Positions 1-11,697 are shown, numbered from the stretch's first letter. The stretch: 64,000 nucleotides of DNA from Antribacter gilvus (GCF_003946865.1 NZ_QXTH01000013.1:62001-126000), one strand, 5' to 3'. A program made the numbers and translations. Notes: generated by a model not told the origin, from the letters alone.

Positions 1-60
1 TGGACGCGTGGCATGAGGGGCCTCCTGAGGGCGCGGCGGATGCTCTCGTCGCAGAAATCT

Positions 61-98
61 GTACGACCGTTCGCACACTATACGAACGGTCGTACACT
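61..98 (+). promoter_or_regulatory. TetR operator overlapping a leaderless promoter
   Basis: A perfect 13-bp inverted repeat (61-73 and 83-95, arm GTACGACCGTTCG) surrounds a 9-nt spacer. It covers a promoter with -35 TTCGCA (70-75), a 17-bp gap and -10 TACACT (93-98). The ATG at 106 follows the -10 by 7 nt, so the transcript is probably leaderless. An operator lying on its own promoter next to a TetR gene implies autorepression. A divergent gene to the left of the window (possible ATG on the minus strand at 14) may share it. Confidence 0.8.
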
Positions 99-105
99 TG
101 TCACC

Positions 106-888
106 ATGTACCCCGAGACGACGCTCACGCCGGACCAGACCTGGGCCAAGGCCCAGGATCCGGGCCACGAGCCGGGCCACGAGCCGGGCCACGAGCCGGG
201 CCACGAGCCGGGCCACGAGCCGGGCCAGGAGCCGGGCCACGAGCGCGAGCACGCGAGCGAGCCGGTCGACGGCCGCCGCGCCCGCGGCGACCGCACCCGC
301 CGGGCCGTGCTGGACCGTGCGGTGCAGGAGGCGTCGGTCGCGGGGCTCGACTCGCTCTCGCTGGGGCGGCTCGCGGCCGCGACGCCGGTCAACAAGAGCG
401 GCATCTCGGGCCTGTTCGGCTCGAAGGAGAAGCTGCAGCTGGCGACCATCCACCGGGCCCGCGAGGTCTTCGTCGAGGCCGTGGTGGTCCCGGGCATCGA
501 CTCGGCCAAGGGTCTTCCCCGGCTCTGGCGCATCCTCACGCTCTGGTTGGCGCACTCCCGGGACCGGGTCTTCGAGGGCGGCTGCTTCTTCCGCTCCGTG
601 GCCGCCGAGTTCGACGCCCGGACGACCGGTCCGGTCCGGGACGCCGTTGCGCGCGAGGAGCGGGAGTGGGAGGGCTACCTCCGGTCACTCGTCGTCGAGG
701 CGGTCCGGCGCGAGCACCTCGACGCCGGGACGGATCCCGACCAGGTGGTCTTCGAGGTGGCCGCGCTCTACGCGCGTGCCAACGACGCATCGCTGCTGCA
801 CCACGACGAGCTCGCCTACGACCGTGCGATGACCGCCCTCCGCACCGCCCTCACGGCCCGAGGGGCCGACCCGGCGGCCCTGGTCTGA
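106..888 (+). CDS. TetR/AcrR family transcriptional regulator
   Basis: The protein has 260 residues. After a low-complexity N-terminus, the DNA-binding helix-turn-helix begins near residue 65 (RRAVLDRAVQEA), with the recognition region around TPVNKSGISGLFGSKEKL, typical of TetR regulators. The rest is an all-helical ligand/dimer domain of the TetR_C type. The start at 106 is chosen because it sits 7 nt after the -10 hexamer; an in-frame upstream ATG at 13 would place the operator inside the gene. The target beyond itself is unknown and is probably the divergent gene outside the window. The PGHE repeat ahead of the HTH is unusual for the family. Confidence 0.85.
   Translation: MYPETTLTPDQTWAKAQDPGHEPGHEPGHEPGHEPGHEPGQEPGHEREHASEPVDGRRARGDRTRRAVLDRAVQEASVAGLDSLSLGRLAAATPVNKSGISGLFGSKEKLQLATIHRAREVFVEAVVVPGIDSAKGLPRLWRILTLWLAHSRDRVFEGGCFFRSVAAEFDARTTGPVRDAVAREEREWEGYLRSLVVEAVRREHLDAGTDPDQVVFEVAALYARANDASLLHHDELAYDRAMTALRTALTARGADPAALV
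160..243 (+). repeat. 12-bp in-frame tandem repeat (PGHE x7)
   Basis: Seven 12-bp units, most reading CCGGGCCACGAG, encode PGHE (the sixth is PGQE) at residues 19-46 of the TetR protein. Multiples of 12 keep the frame, so copy number can vary without breaking the gene. The histidine-rich stretch could bind metal, which is speculation. Confidence 0.85.
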
Positions 889-906
889 GGGCGCGGAGCG
901 ACCGCC

Positions 907-1353
907 TCAGCCCTCCGCCGAGGAGTCCCGCGCCCGCTGTCCGAACGTCTCGGCGGTGACCGTCGCGTACGAGCGGCGCACGATCTCCTCGAGCACGGCC
1001 AGGTCGACCTGCTCCAGGTCCTTGAGGTAGAGGCAGCCCACCCCGGTGGTGTGCGGGCCGAGCCGTGCCAGGAGGTCCTCGTGCGCGCCGACGCCCTCCG
1101 CCAGGTAGACCGTCGTCGCGGCCTTGCGCGGAGAGAACCCGGCCGCGGGCGCGTGGCCCGAGTGCCCGCTCGCGTAGCGGTACCGGTACTCGCCGAACCC
1201 CACGATGGAGCCGCCGAACATGCGCGGCGCGGCGCCCGTCGCCCGCTCCATGAGGTCGAGGAGGGTCAGCGCGTCACGCCGCCGCCCGGCGTGCGCGACA
1301 CCCTCGACGTAGGCCACGGGATCGCTCTCGGTCCAGTCGGTCAGGTTCGCCAT
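907..1353 (-). CDS. DUF1801 domain protein
   Basis: A 148-residue protein of the DUF1801/YdhG-like family. The recognisable core runs from YVEGVAHAGRRRDALTLLDLM through the GFGEYRYRYASGHSG segment, the usual FGxxxY core of these small alpha/beta proteins. Their biochemical role is unknown; relatives belong to the iron-chaperone/frataxin-like fold group. It is convergent with the TetR gene and 18 bp from it. A GATACT hexamer at 1360-1365 lies 6 nt before the ATG, a possible leaderless promoter. Confidence 0.75.
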   Translation of the reverse strand: MANLTDWTESDPVAYVEGVAHAGRRRDALTLLDLMERATGAAPRMFGGSIVGFGEYRYRYASGHSGHAPAAGFSPRKAATTVYLAEGVGAHEDLLARLGPHTTGVGCLYLKDLEQVDLAVLEEIVRRSYATVTAETFGQRARDSSAEG

Positions 1354-1425
1354 CTGCCCAGTATCGGCCCGGCCGGCAAGCCCGGCGCCGGCAAGCCCGG
1401 CGTCGGCGCCCGCCCGTGGCGCCCG

Positions 1426-2313
1426 TCATGCGTCGGCGAGCACCTGCTCCAGCGACTCCTCGCCCATCCGGCGGATCCAGGCGTTCTCCGGCCCGGACTC
1501 GAACATCGACGTCGACATCGTGAGCGCCCAGCCGCGGGCCCGCAGCCACACCGGGTCGTCGGCCGGGTAGAGCGCGGCGAGGGCGGCCCGGAACGCCGAG
1601 CGCCCGGCGGGGCCGAGCACCAGCCACGCCGTGGCCAGGTCTGTGGCGGGGTCGCCGGACGTCAGGTCGCCGAAGTCGACGACGGCGGCCAGACCGCCGT
1701 CGTCGGACACGAGCACGTTGCCGGCGTGCAGGTCGCCGTGCAGCCACACGGCCGGGCCCGCCCAGGCGGGCGACTCCACGAGGTGCGACCACAGCGCGAG
1801 GACCCGACCGGCGTCGGGCAGCAGGCCCTGGTCCGCGCGGCGGCGCACCGCCGCGGTGCGCGTGCCGAGCGGGACCCCGCGCACCGGGTTCGCCGGGGCG
1901 TCCGCGGGCGCGGGGACGTGCAGGGCCGCGACGAACCGGGCCAGCGGCCCGGCCAGGCCGTCTCGGGACCCCAGGGGCACGTCGGCGGCGCGCCGCCCGC
2001 CGACCCACGGCACCACGCTCCACGGCCACGGGTAGCCGAGCGCGTCGCTCGGCGCACCGACCCGCACGGGGGCGGGGACCACGACCGGCAGGCGCGGGGC
2101 GAGCGACGCGAGCCACCGCTGCTCGTTCACCACGAGCTGGGCGGCCACCCCGCGCCGGGGCAGGCGCAGCGCGAGGTCGTCGCCGAGCCGCAGCATCACG
2201 TTGTCCCAGCCGTTGGCGACGACGTCCAGCGGCAGCCCGGCCAGGTCGGGGTGCTGCTCGGCCAGCAGGGCGCGCGCGAGATCGACGGTGACGTCGAGTT
2301 CGGCGGCGACCAT
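1426..2313 (-). CDS. aminoglycoside phosphotransferase (APH) family protein
   Basis: A 295-residue kinase-fold protein. The catalytic loop is visible as WLHGDLHAGNVLV (residues ~190-202) and the metal-binding motif as VVDFGDLTSGDPATDLA, as in APH/choline kinase-like enzymes. An N-terminal lobe segment RLGDDLALRLPRR carries the likely nucleotide-binding region. The substrate cannot be read from sequence; most actinobacterial members are not resistance genes. Its ATG overlaps the NUDIX stop by one base (TGATG), so the two are translationally coupled. The ATG at 2313 is preferred to any upstream start because extensions run inside the NUDIX gene. Confidence 0.85.
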   Translation of the reverse strand: MVAAELDVTVDLARALLAEQHPDLAGLPLDVVANGWDNVMLRLGDDLALRLPRRGVAAQLVVNEQRWLASLAPRLPVVVPAPVRVGAPSDALGYPWPWSVVPWVGGRRAADVPLGSRDGLAGPLARFVAALHVPAPADAPANPVRGVPLGTRTAAVRRRADQGLLPDAGRVLALWSHLVESPAWAGPAVWLHGDLHAGNVLVSDDGGLAAVVDFGDLTSGDPATDLATAWLVLGPAGRSAFRAALAALYPADDPVWLRARGWALTMSTSMFESGPENAWIRRMGEESLEQVLADA

Positions 2314-2990
2314 CAGAGCTCGAGCTCCTGCTCCTGGTCCCACTCCTCGGTCCAGCGGAGCTGGTCGAACAGGGCGTCGAGGATCCCTGCGGTGAACCCC
2401 CACACGAGGTGCTCGGTCCCGTCGGCGTGCACGAGGAAGCCCGGGCCGCGGTACGTGCGCCCCGACCGCCGCAGCACCACGGTGCGCCGGTTCACCGGGT
2501 CGAGGAGGTCGGCCACCGGGGCGCGGAACACGTGCGAGGACTCGGCGACGTCGACCACGCGCACCGGGGTGGGCTTGGCCCACCAGGCCAGCACGGGCGT
2601 GACGAGGTGGTTCGAGACGGGCATCGGCAGCGGGTCGAAGGTGCCCAGCACCTCGACGCCCGCGGCGTCCAGGCCTGTCTCCTCCACGGCCTCGCGCAGG
2701 GCCGCCTGGACGGCGTCCTCGCCCGGGTCGGCGCCGCCGCCGGGGAACGCGACCTGGCCCGCGTGGCTGCGGAGCGTGGTCGCGCGGGCGAGCAGGAGCA
2801 CGTCGAGGTCGTGCGACACCGCCAGGGCCTGCGCCTCGTGGGTGCTCGCCAGCCCGTCCAGCACCCCGAAGAGCACCAGGACCGACGCCGGCCGCGCCTC
2901 CCCGGTGAACGAGCCACGGGCGTGCTTCCACGGCCCCTCGAAACCCCTCGCCACCAGGTCGGCGAGCTGCGTGCGGGCGGAGAGCATCAT
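2313..2990 (-). CDS. NUDIX hydrolase, CoA pyrophosphatase-like
   Basis: A 225-residue protein with a complete Nudix box (GGADPGEDAVQAALREAVEE, then TGL) around residues 90-115, matching Gx5Ex7REUxEExGU. The order of elements and the downstream LDAAGVEVLGTFDPLPMPVSNHLVTPV segment resemble bacterial CoA/acyl-CoA pyrophosphatases (NudL/YeaB-like), but the substrate is inferred. First gene of a two-gene unit with the APH gene. The ATG follows a TAAGGT hexamer (2997-3002) by 6 nt and there is no Shine-Dalgarno sequence, so it is probably leaderless. The gene starts 17 bp past the guaB1 stop on the same strand. Confidence 0.85.
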   Translation of the reverse strand: MMLSARTQLADLVARGFEGPWKHARGSFTGEARPASVLVLFGVLDGLASTHEAQALAVSHDLDVLLLARATTLRSHAGQVAFPGGGADPGEDAVQAALREAVEETGLDAAGVEVLGTFDPLPMPVSNHLVTPVLAWWAKPTPVRVVDVAESSHVFRAPVADLLDPVNRRTVVLRRSGRTYRGPGFLVHADGTEHLVWGFTAGILDALFDQLRWTEEWDQEQELEL

Positions 2991-3007
2991 CGCCCGACCT
3001 TAACGCG

Positions 3008-4483
<1,476 letters not shown>

Positions 4484-4644
4484 CTACCGGTGCAGAACCT
4501 ATGGTTCCGGTCACATCGATGTGGAGGAACGATCAAGGGACCGTGATCGTGGCATCGTGGAGGGAGGCGCGCCATTAAGGTGAGCCGATGCGCCCGGGGC
4601 GAGCGATCGGCGTCGGGCACCCGTACTTGTGGAAGGACGATGGC

Positions 4645-6600
4645 ATGGGTCTGCTGAGCGGAATCCGCTCGCCGGAGGACGTGCGGGCACTGACGCCCGG
4701 CCAGATGCCGGAGCTCGCCGAGGAGGTCCGGCGTTTCCTCGTGGACCGTGTCTCGCGCACCGGCGGCCACCTGGGCCCCAACCTCGGCGTCGTCGAGCTG
4801 ACCATCGCGATGCACCGCGTCTTCGAGTCCCCGCGCGACACGTTCGTGTTCGACACGGGCCACCAGTCGTACGTGCACAAGCTGCTGACCGGGCGCCAGG
4901 ACTTCTCCGCGCTCCGCAAGCGCGGCGGCCTGTCCGGCTACCCGAGCCGCGCGGAGTCCGAGCACGACGTGGTCGAGAACTCCCACGCCTCCACCGCCCT
5001 CTCCTGGGCCGACGGCATCGCCAAGGCCAACCTGGTGCAGGGCCGCGACGACCGCCACGTCGTCGCCGTCATCGGCGACGGCGCCCTGACCGGCGGCATG
5101 GCCTGGGAGGCGCTCAACAACATCGCCGAGAGCCGCGAGCGGCGCCTGGTCATCGTCGTGAACGACAACGGCCGCTCCTACTCGCCCACCATCGGCGGCC
5201 TCGCGAACCACCTCGACACCCTGCGGACCACCCGCGGCTACGAGGCGTTCCTCGACTGGGGCAAGCGCACGCTGACGCGTTCCGGGGCGCCCGGCCGGTT
5301 CGCCTACGGCTGGCTGCACGGCCTGAAGAAGGGCCTCAAGGACGTCGTCGCGCCGCAGGGCATGTTCGAGGACCTCGGCATCAAGTACATCGGCCCGGTC
5401 GACGGGCACGACGTCGCCGCGCTCGAGCACGCGCTCGGCCGCGCCCGGGCGTACGGCGCCCCCGTGATCGTGCACGCCATCACCGAGAAGGGCCGCGGCT
5501 ACACGCCCGCCGAGCAGGACGTCGCCGACCGCTTCCACGCCGTGGGCGTCATCCACCCCGAGACGGGCCTGCCCGTGGCGCCGTCTCGGTTCGGCTGGAC
5601 CTCCGTCTTCGCCGACGAGATCGTGAAGATCGGCCGACGGCGGCCCGACGTCGTCGCCATCACCGCCGCGATGCTGCACCCCGTGGGCCTCGCGCCGTTC
5701 GCCGAGGCGTTCCCCGAGCGCACGTTCGACGTTGGCATCGCCGAGCAGCACGCCGCCACCTCCGCGGCAGGCATGGCGTACGCCGGGCTGCACCCCGTCG
5801 TCGCCGTCTACGCGACGTTCCTCAACCGCGCGTTCGACCAGGTCCTCATGGACGTCGCCCTGCACAAGGCCGGCGTCACCTTCGTGCTCGACCGCGCCGG
5901 CATCACCGGCGAGGACGGCGCCTCCCACAACGGCATGTGGGACATGGCCATGCTGCGTATCGTCCCCGGCCTGCGCCTCGCCGCGCCGCGCGACGAGGCG
6001 ACGCTCCGCACCGCGCTGCGCGCCGCCGTCGACGTCGACGACGCCCCCACCGTCGTGCGGTACCCGAAGGGCGCCCTGCGCGGGGAGATCCCGGCCGTCG
6101 AGGAGCTCGACGGCGTGGACGTCGTCGCGCGGTACGACGCCGCGCCGCGGAGTCGGGGGCGGGGTGTCGTGGCCGGGCAGGGCGCTGCGGCGGGTGCTGG
6201 TGCTGCGGCGCAGGGCGGGACGACGGCGCGGCGCGTGCTCGTGGTCGGCGTCGGCTCGATGTGCGGCACGGCGCTCGACACCGGCGAGGCGCTCGCGGCC
6301 CACGGCGTGGACGTGACCGTGGCCTCGCCCACGTGGGTGCTGCCCGTCCCGGCGGCGCTCGTGAAGCTGGCCGGGGAGCACGACCTCGTCGTCACGGTCG
6401 AGGACGGCGTGGTCGACGGCGGCATCGGCGCCATGCTGGCCCAGCGGGCCGGCGAGCAGGGCGTGCGGACGCCGCACGTGCACCTGGGGCTGTCGGTCGA
6501 GTTCCTCGACCACGCCAGCATCGACCAGATCGCCACGGCGCAGCGCATGACGGCGGCGGACGCGACCCGCGACGCGCTGAGGGCGCTGGCGCTGGTCTGA
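4645..6600 (+). CDS. dxs: 1-deoxy-D-xylulose-5-phosphate synthase
   Basis: A 651-residue, thiamine-diphosphate-dependent enzyme that joins pyruvate and glyceraldehyde-3-phosphate, the first step of the MEP isoprenoid pathway. Visible motifs are [15 protein letters not shown], the TPP/Mg site [16 protein letters not shown] (residues ~144-159) and the [11 protein letters not shown] segment with the catalytic glutamate (~residue 366). The ATG at 4645 follows GGAAGG (4631) at good spacing. A glycine/alanine-rich insertion (about 30 residues, near 520-545) precedes the C-terminal transketolase domain and looks lineage-specific. Divergent from guaB1, convergent with ybdK. Confidence 0.95.
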   Translation: MGLLSGIRSPEDVRALTPGQMPELAEEVRRFLVDRVSRTGGHLGPNLGVVELTIAMHRVFESPRDTFVFDTGHQSYVHKLLTGRQDFSALRKRGGLSGYPSRAESEHDVVENSHASTALSWADGIAKANLVQGRDDRHVVAVIGDGALTGGMAWEALNNIAESRERRLVIVVNDNGRSYSPTIGGLANHLDTLRTTRGYEAFLDWGKRTLTRSGAPGRFAYGWLHGLKKGLKDVVAPQGMFEDLGIKYIGPVDGHDVAALEHALGRARAYGAPVIVHAITEKGRGYTPAEQDVADRFHAVGVIHPETGLPVAPSRFGWTSVFADEIVKIGRRRPDVVAITAAMLHPVGLAPFAEAFPERTFDVGIAEQHAATSAAGMAYAGLHPVVAVYATFLNRAFDQVLMDVALHKAGVTFVLDRAGITGEDGASHNGMWDMAMLRIVPGLRLAAPRDEATLRTALRAAVDVDDAPTVVRYPKGALRGEIPAVEELDGVDVVARYDAAPRSRGRGVVAGQGAAAGAGAAAQGGTTARRVLVVGVGSMCGTALDTGEALAAHGVDVTVASPTWVLPVPAALVKLAGEHDLVVTVEDGVVDGGIGAMLAQRAGEQGVRTPHVHLGLSVEFLDHASIDQIATAQRMTAADATRDALRALALV

Positions 6601-6619
6601 CGCGCGCCCCGACCCGCCA

Positions 6620-6687
6620 CGTGATCGGTAGTTCGTTGCATGATCGGTAGTTCGAACTGCCGATCATGCAACGTTTTGCCGATCACG
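6620..6687. terminator. 34-bp-arm palindrome between convergent dxs and ybdK
   Basis: Arms 6620-6653 and 6654-6687 meet at TTCGAA with no spacer; 29 of 34 positions pair and two more are G-T. Inside each arm the block TGATCGG is repeated. There is no T-tract. Its position between two converging genes suggests a bidirectional terminator. Confidence 0.65.
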
Positions 6688-6711
6688 CGAGGGCGCACGC
6701 GCGTGCAGGGC

Positions 6712-7788
6712 TCAGGCGAGGGTCTCGTCCGCGGCTCGGAGCGCCACCGCGCCCAGGTCGCCGTCGGCCGCCGCGGCCCACGCGCGCTGCCGGGCGGCCC
6801 CGTCGCCCGCAGCCCACAGGGCACCCAGCAGCTCGGTGACCGCGTCGAGGTCGCCGGCGTCGACGAGCGCGTCGCGGACGTGGTCCACGAGCGCCCCGAC
6901 CACGTCGTGGGCGGGGGCGGGACGCCAGGTCCGCGGGTCCACCAGCTCGCCGGAGAGCCCTGACCGGCCCGCGCGCCAGTGCGCGGTCCGGAGGATCTCG
7001 ACGGGGACGTCGGGCGCCGGGTCGTCGACGGACCGGGCAGCGGTCTCCACGAGGCCGCGGGCGAGCGCGGCGAGGAGGGTGGCGGTGTCGGCGGAGAGGC
7101 ACACGTCGGCCACGCGGATCTCGACCGTGGGGTAGGTGGCCGACAGCCGCGCGTCGAAGTACACCATCGCCGGGTCCAGGATCGTGCCCGTGCCGACGAG
7201 CGCCTCGACCGCCGCGTGGTAGACCTCCGGGGTGCCGAAGAGCCGTGTCGGCCCGGCTGTCGGCCATCGCGCCCAGACCTGCGACCGGAAGCTCGCATAC
7301 CCGGAGTCCACGCCCTGCCAGTAGGGCGAGTTGGCCGAGATGGCGAGCAGCGGCGCGAGCCAGGGCCCGATGCGGTCGAGCACCGCGACACCCTCCGCGT
7401 CGTCGGCCACCGCCACGTGCACGTGGCAGCCGCTCGTCAGCTGCTCGCGGGCGGTGATCCCGAACGCGGCCCGCGCCGTGAGGTACCGGAGCTTCGACAC
7501 CGTGGTGCCCGCGAACGGCAGCGGCGACGTGGCGACGGCTACGACGCGGGCGTCCTCGCGGTCGGCGGCGGCCTGCGCGCCCGCTCGCCCGGCGCGGAGC
7601 GACGCCGCGATCTCGGTGAGGCTCGCGTGCGGCGGCGTCGCCGTCTCGATCTGCTCCTCCATGAACTCCGCCTCGAGGGGGCCGTCGGCGGGCTCGGCGC
7701 CGTCGAGGACCGCCTGGGCCCGCGGGACGGGCGCGCCCTCCCGGTCGACCAGCAGCAGCTCTTCCTCCACACCCATCGTCCGCGTCAC
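6712..7788 (-). CDS. YbdK-type carboxylate-amine ligase (GCS2 family)
   Basis: A 358-residue protein of the glutamate-cysteine ligase 2 family. The N-terminal MGVEEELLLVD motif, the LEAEFMEEQIETATPP segment and TSGCHVHVAV (residues ~137-146) are the ATP/metal and substrate-site motifs of YbdK-like ligases. Relatives show weak glutamate-cysteine ligase activity and the physiological substrate is unsettled. GTG start at 7788, 6 nt after a GAGACT hexamer. It diverges from pflB with 151 bp between the two starts. Confidence 0.85.
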   Translation of the reverse strand: MTRTMGVEEELLLVDREGAPVPRAQAVLDGAEPADGPLEAEFMEEQIETATPPHASLTEIAASLRAGRAGAQAAADREDARVVAVATSPLPFAGTTVSKLRYLTARAAFGITAREQLTSGCHVHVAVADDAEGVAVLDRIGPWLAPLLAISANSPYWQGVDSGYASFRSQVWARWPTAGPTRLFGTPEVYHAAVEALVGTGTILDPAMVYFDARLSATYPTVEIRVADVCLSADTATLLAALARGLVETAARSVDDPAPDVPVEILRTAHWRAGRSGLSGELVDPRTWRPAPAHDVVGALVDHVRDALVDAGDLDAVTELLGALWAAGDGAARQRAWAAAADGDLGAVALRAADETLA

Positions 7789-7939
7789 GCTGGCAGTCTC
7801 ACACGGACAGCCGGGCCCGGCTCGGGCCCGCCGCGAGACAGGACCGCCTGTGAGCGACGAGACAATCCGTGGTCTGGCCCCGTCGAGCCATGTGGTCTTA
7901 CCTTAGAGAGGAAGGGATTTCAGCGGACAAGGAGCGGCA

Positions 7940-10246
7940 ATGACCACGGAGACGACCCGGACCGACGGCGCCTCGCGCACCCAGGGCGACCGACCGGCGT
8001 CGGGCACCGACGCCCTGCACCCGGCCTGGGACGGCTTCGTCTCCGGGCCGTGGCAGGACCACGTCGACGTACGGGACTTCATCCAGCGCAACTACACCCC
8101 CTACGAGGGCGACGCCGCCTTCCTGGCGGGCCCGACGGCGCGCACCACCCACGTCTGGGGGACGCTGTCGGCGATGTTCCCCGAGGAGCGTGAGAAGGGG
8201 GTCTACGACGTCGACCCGCACACGCCCGCGGGCATCACCGCGCACGCGCCCGGGTACATCGACAAGGACGCCGAGCTGATCGTCGGCCTGCAGACGGACG
8301 CCCCGCTGAAGCGCGCCATCATGCCGAACGGCGGCTGGCGCATGGTCGAGACCTCGCTCGAGACGTACGGCTACGAGGTGGACCCCGTGCTGCGGGAGAC
8401 CTTCTCGAAGCACCGCAAGACCCACAACCAGGGCGTGTTCGACGCCTACCCGCCCGCCGTGCGCGCCGCCCGCAGCAGCCACCTCATCACCGGCCTGCCC
8501 GACGCCTACGGCCGCGGCCGCATCATCGGCGACTATCGCCGCGTGGCGCTGTACGGCGTCGACGCCCTCATCGAGGCCAAGGAGCTCGACAAGCTCAGCC
8601 TGGACACCCGGCCGTTCAGCGAGGAGGTGGTCCGCGCCCGCGAGGAGCACGCGGAGCAGCTCCGCGCCCTGGCCGAGCTCAAGGAGATGGCCGCGTCCTA
8701 CGGCTACGACATCTCCCGGCCCGCCGTCACGGCGCGGGAGGCCGTGCAGTGGCTCTACTTCGCCTACCTCGGCGCGGTCAAGGAGCAGAACGGGGCCGCC
8801 ATGTCCCTGGGCCGCACGTCCACCTTCCTCGACGTGTACCTCCAGCGGGACCTGGTGGCCGGCCGCCTCACGGAGGAGCAGGCGCAGGAGCTCGTCGACG
8901 ACTTCGTGATCAAGCTGCGGATCGTGCGCTTCCTGCGGACGCCCGAGTACGACGCCCTCTTCAGCGGCGACCCCACGTGGGTCACCGAGACCATCGGCGG
9001 CATGGGCGACGACGGCCGCACCCTCGTCACGAGGACGTCGTTCCGCTACCTGCAGACCCTGTACAACCTCGGCCCCGCCCCGGAGCCGAACCTGACGGTG
9101 TTCTGGAGCGCTGACCTGCCCCGCGGGTTCAAGGACTTCTGCGCGCAGGTGTCGATCGACACCTCGGCGGTGCAGTACGAGTCCGACGCCCAGATCCGGG
9201 CCGCCTGGGGCGACGACGCGGCGATCGCCTGCTGCGTGAGCCCCATGGCCGTGGGCAAGCAGATGCAGTTCTTCGGCGCCCGCGTGAACCTCGCCAAGGC
9301 GCTGCTGTACGCGATCAACGGCGGGCGGGACGAGGTGTCGGGCAAGCAGGTGTCGCCCGCGTTCCCGCCGGTCGAGCCCGGTCGCGCGCTCGACTACGAC
9401 GACGTCCGGGCCCGCCTCGACACGACGATGGACTGGCTCGCCGCCACCTACGTGGAGGCGCTGAACGTCATCCACTACATGCACGACAGGTACGCCTACG
9501 AGCGGCTCGAGATGGCCCTGCACGACCGCGACGTGCTCCGGACCATGGCCTGCGGCATCGCCGGCCTGTCCGTCACCGCGGACTCGCTCTCGGCCATCCG
9601 GTACGCGACGGTCACGCCCGTGCACGACGAGCGCGGCGTCGTCGTCGACTACGTCACCGAGGGCGCCTTCCCCACCTACGGGAACGACGACGACCGGGCC
9701 GACGCCAACGCCGTCGAGCTCGTCGAGTCCTTCATGTCGAAGATCCGCAAGCACCGCACGTACCGCGACGCGCTGCCGACCCAGTCCGTGCTGACGATCA
9801 CGTCGAACGTGGTCTACGGCAAGGCGACCGGCAGCACGCCCGACGGGCGCCGCGCCGGCGAGCCGTTCTCCCCGGGCGCGAACCCGATGAACGGCCGCGA
9901 CACGCACGGCATGCTCGCCTCGGCCCTGTCGGTGGCGAAGCTGCCGTACGGCGAGGCGCAGGACGGCATCTCGCTGACCAGCACGGTGGTGCCGTCCGGC
10001 CTGGGCCGCACCCGTGAGGAGCAGGTGGCGAACCTGACCGGCCTGCTCGACGCGTCCGTGGGCGGCGACGGCTACCACCTGAACGTCAACGTCCTGAACC
10101 GGGAGACCCTCCTGGACGCCATGGAGCACCCGGAGAGCTACCCGCAGCTGACGATCCGGGTGTCCGGGTACGCGGTCAACTTCGTGCGCCTCACGCGCGA
10201 GCAGCAGCTCGACGTGCTGAGCCGCACGTTCCACGGGGCGGTCTGA
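7940..10246 (+). CDS. pflB: pyruvate formate-lyase (formate acetyltransferase)
   Basis: A 768-residue glycyl-radical enzyme that converts pyruvate and CoA to acetyl-CoA and formate under anoxia. The adjacent catalytic cysteines are in [13 protein letters not shown] (about residues 431-432) and the radical glycine in RVSGYAV near residue 743, close to the C-terminus as expected. The ATG is preceded by AAGGAGCGG (7928-7936). The stop overlaps the pflA start (TGATG). Its presence indicates mixed-acid fermentation capacity. No clear FNR-type operator is seen in the 151-bp upstream space. Confidence 0.95.
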   Translation: MTTETTRTDGASRTQGDRPASGTDALHPAWDGFVSGPWQDHVDVRDFIQRNYTPYEGDAAFLAGPTARTTHVWGTLSAMFPEEREKGVYDVDPHTPAGITAHAPGYIDKDAELIVGLQTDAPLKRAIMPNGGWRMVETSLETYGYEVDPVLRETFSKHRKTHNQGVFDAYPPAVRAARSSHLITGLPDAYGRGRIIGDYRRVALYGVDALIEAKELDKLSLDTRPFSEEVVRAREEHAEQLRALAELKEMAASYGYDISRPAVTAREAVQWLYFAYLGAVKEQNGAAMSLGRTSTFLDVYLQRDLVAGRLTEEQAQELVDDFVIKLRIVRFLRTPEYDALFSGDPTWVTETIGGMGDDGRTLVTRTSFRYLQTLYNLGPAPEPNLTVFWSADLPRGFKDFCAQVSIDTSAVQYESDAQIRAAWGDDAAIACCVSPMAVGKQMQFFGARVNLAKALLYAINGGRDEVSGKQVSPAFPPVEPGRALDYDDVRARLDTTMDWLAATYVEALNVIHYMHDRYAYERLEMALHDRDVLRTMACGIAGLSVTADSLSAIRYATVTPVHDERGVVVDYVTEGAFPTYGNDDDRADANAVELVESFMSKIRKHRTYRDALPTQSVLTITSNVVYGKATGSTPDGRRAGEPFSPGANPMNGRDTHGMLASALSVAKLPYGEAQDGISLTSTVVPSGLGRTREEQVANLTGLLDASVGGDGYHLNVNVLNRETLLDAMEHPESYPQLTIRVSGYAVNFVRLTREQQLDVLSRTFHGAV

Positions 10247-11043
10247 TGCCGGAGACCCTGACCCGGTCGGACACCCTCGCCCGGATGCGGAGCGGGGAGG
10301 TCGGCTCGGTCCACTCGTGGGAGCTGGTGACCGCCGTGGACGGCCCCGGGACGCGGCTCACGACGTTCCTCGCCGGTTGCCCGCTGCGGTGCCTCTACTG
10401 CCACAACCCCGACACGCTGCGGATGCGGGACGGCGAGCTGGTCACGGCCGACGACGTCCTGGCACGCGTGCGGCGGTACCTTCCGGTGTTCCGGGCGACC
10501 GGCGGCGGGCTGACCCTGTCGGGCGGCGAGGTGCTCATGCAGCCGGCCTTCGCCGCGCGGATCCTGCGCGGCGCGAAGGAGCTGGGCGTGCACACCGCGC
10601 TCGACACCTCCGGCTACCTCGGCGCCAACCTCACCGACGCCATGCTCGCCGACGCCGACCTCGTGCTGCTCGACGTGAAGAGCGGCGACGCGGACGTGTA
10701 CCGCTGGGTGACCGGCCGCAAGCTGGAGCCGACCCTGGCGTTCGGCCGGCGGCTCGCCGCCGCCGTGGACGGGCCGGAGATCTGGGTGCGGTTCGTCCTG
10801 GTGCCCGGGCTGACCGACGACGCCGCCAACGTGGAGCGCGTGGCCGCGTACGCGGCGTCCCTGAACCGGATCCGTCCGGGCGCGGTCTCCCGCGTCGAGG
10901 TGCTGCCCTTCCACCAGATGGGTCGCACCAAGTGGGCGGCGCTCGGGCGACCGTACGCGCTCGAGGCGACCGTGCCGCCGTCGGCGGAGCTCACCGAGCG
11001 GGTGCGCGACCAGTTCCGCGCCCACGGGCTGACCACCTACTGA
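10246..11043 (+). CDS. pflA: pyruvate formate-lyase activating enzyme
   Basis: A 265-residue radical-SAM enzyme that installs the glycyl radical in PflB. The CxxxCxxC iron-sulfur motif is CPLRCLYC at about residues 45-52, followed by GGGLTLSGGE, the SAM-binding GGE motif. It is translationally coupled to pflB by a one-base overlap, so partner and activator are made together. The extra N-terminal 25 residues are slightly longer than in E. coli PflA. Confidence 0.95.
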   Translation: MPETLTRSDTLARMRSGEVGSVHSWELVTAVDGPGTRLTTFLAGCPLRCLYCHNPDTLRMRDGELVTADDVLARVRRYLPVFRATGGGLTLSGGEVLMQPAFAARILRGAKELGVHTALDTSGYLGANLTDAMLADADLVLLDVKSGDADVYRWVTGRKLEPTLAFGRRLAAAVDGPEIWVRFVLVPGLTDDAANVERVAAYAASLNRIRPGAVSRVEVLPFHQMGRTKWAALGRPYALEATVPPSAELTERVRDQFRAHGLTTY

Positions 11044-11055
11044 CAGGATGGGGCG

Positions 11056-11697
11056 GTGACCACCGCCGCCCCCGCCCCGCAGCCGTCGCCGGGCCCCGCG
11101 CCCGCACCGCGCAGCACCCGCGGCGCCAAGATCCTCACGTTCGCGGGCGCCGCGGTGCTGCTCGTCGCGCTGGCCGCGGTGGTGGTGGCTGTGGTGCTCT
11201 TCCTGCGCGCTGTCCCGACGGGCATCGTCACGGCCGACGGCGGGCCCGGGTCCGCCGCGCTGGCCTCCGGCCCCGTGGGTGGCTCGGCGGAGCTCGAGGT
11301 CGCCGAGCCCGGCCGGTACACGGTGTGGCAGGTCTCGGGCGACGAGGACGAGTTCCTGGCGGCCGACGACGTCGCGGTCACCCCGGGCGGCGACGTCACG
11401 GTGTCCTCGCCGGCGGTCTCCCAGAGCTTCGGCCGGGGTGGGGCCGAGGCGATCGCCGTGGCGGACCTCGTGGTCACCACGCCGGGCGACTACGTCGTCA
11501 CGGTCCTGACGCCCGACGCGCCCGCGGGCTCGACCTTCGTCGTGACGGAGGGCACCGGGTTCCGGGAGTTCTTCACCGGGCTCGGCGGCACGATCGCCGC
11601 CTGGTTCGTGGCGATCGGCGGCGGGATCGTGGGCGTCATGATGCTGACGGGCGGCATCGTCTGGTGGGCGCTGGCCCGCAGGCCGGCTCAGCCGTAG
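11056..11697 (+). CDS. predicted two-pass membrane protein, unknown function
   Basis: 213 residues. A Pro/Ala-rich cytoplasmic start (1-24) precedes a strong transmembrane helix (about 28-52), then an extracytoplasmic beta-rich region (SAELEVAEPGRYTVWQVSG onward) and a second helix near the C-terminus (about 175-205). No family is recognised with confidence. It starts 12 bp after pflA with GTG 11056 and a weak AGGATGGGG; co-transcription with pfl is possible but a shared role is not shown. Its 3' end overlaps the convergent PPOX gene by 10 bp. Confidence 0.65.
   Translation: MTTAAPAPQPSPGPAPAPRSTRGAKILTFAGAAVLLVALAAVVVAVVLFLRAVPTGIVTADGGPGSAALASGPVGGSAELEVAEPGRYTVWQVSGDEDEFLAADDVAVTPGGDVTVSSPAVSQSFGRGGAEAIAVADLVVTTPGDYVVTVLTPDAPAGSTFVVTEGTGFREFFTGLGGTIAAWFVAIGGGIVGVMMLTGGIVWWALARRPAQP

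Noticed and set aside
160-243. Short regular repeats that could look like a CRISPR array.
   Set aside because: Units are 12 bp without spacers and encode an in-frame PGHE repeat; no cas genes are present.
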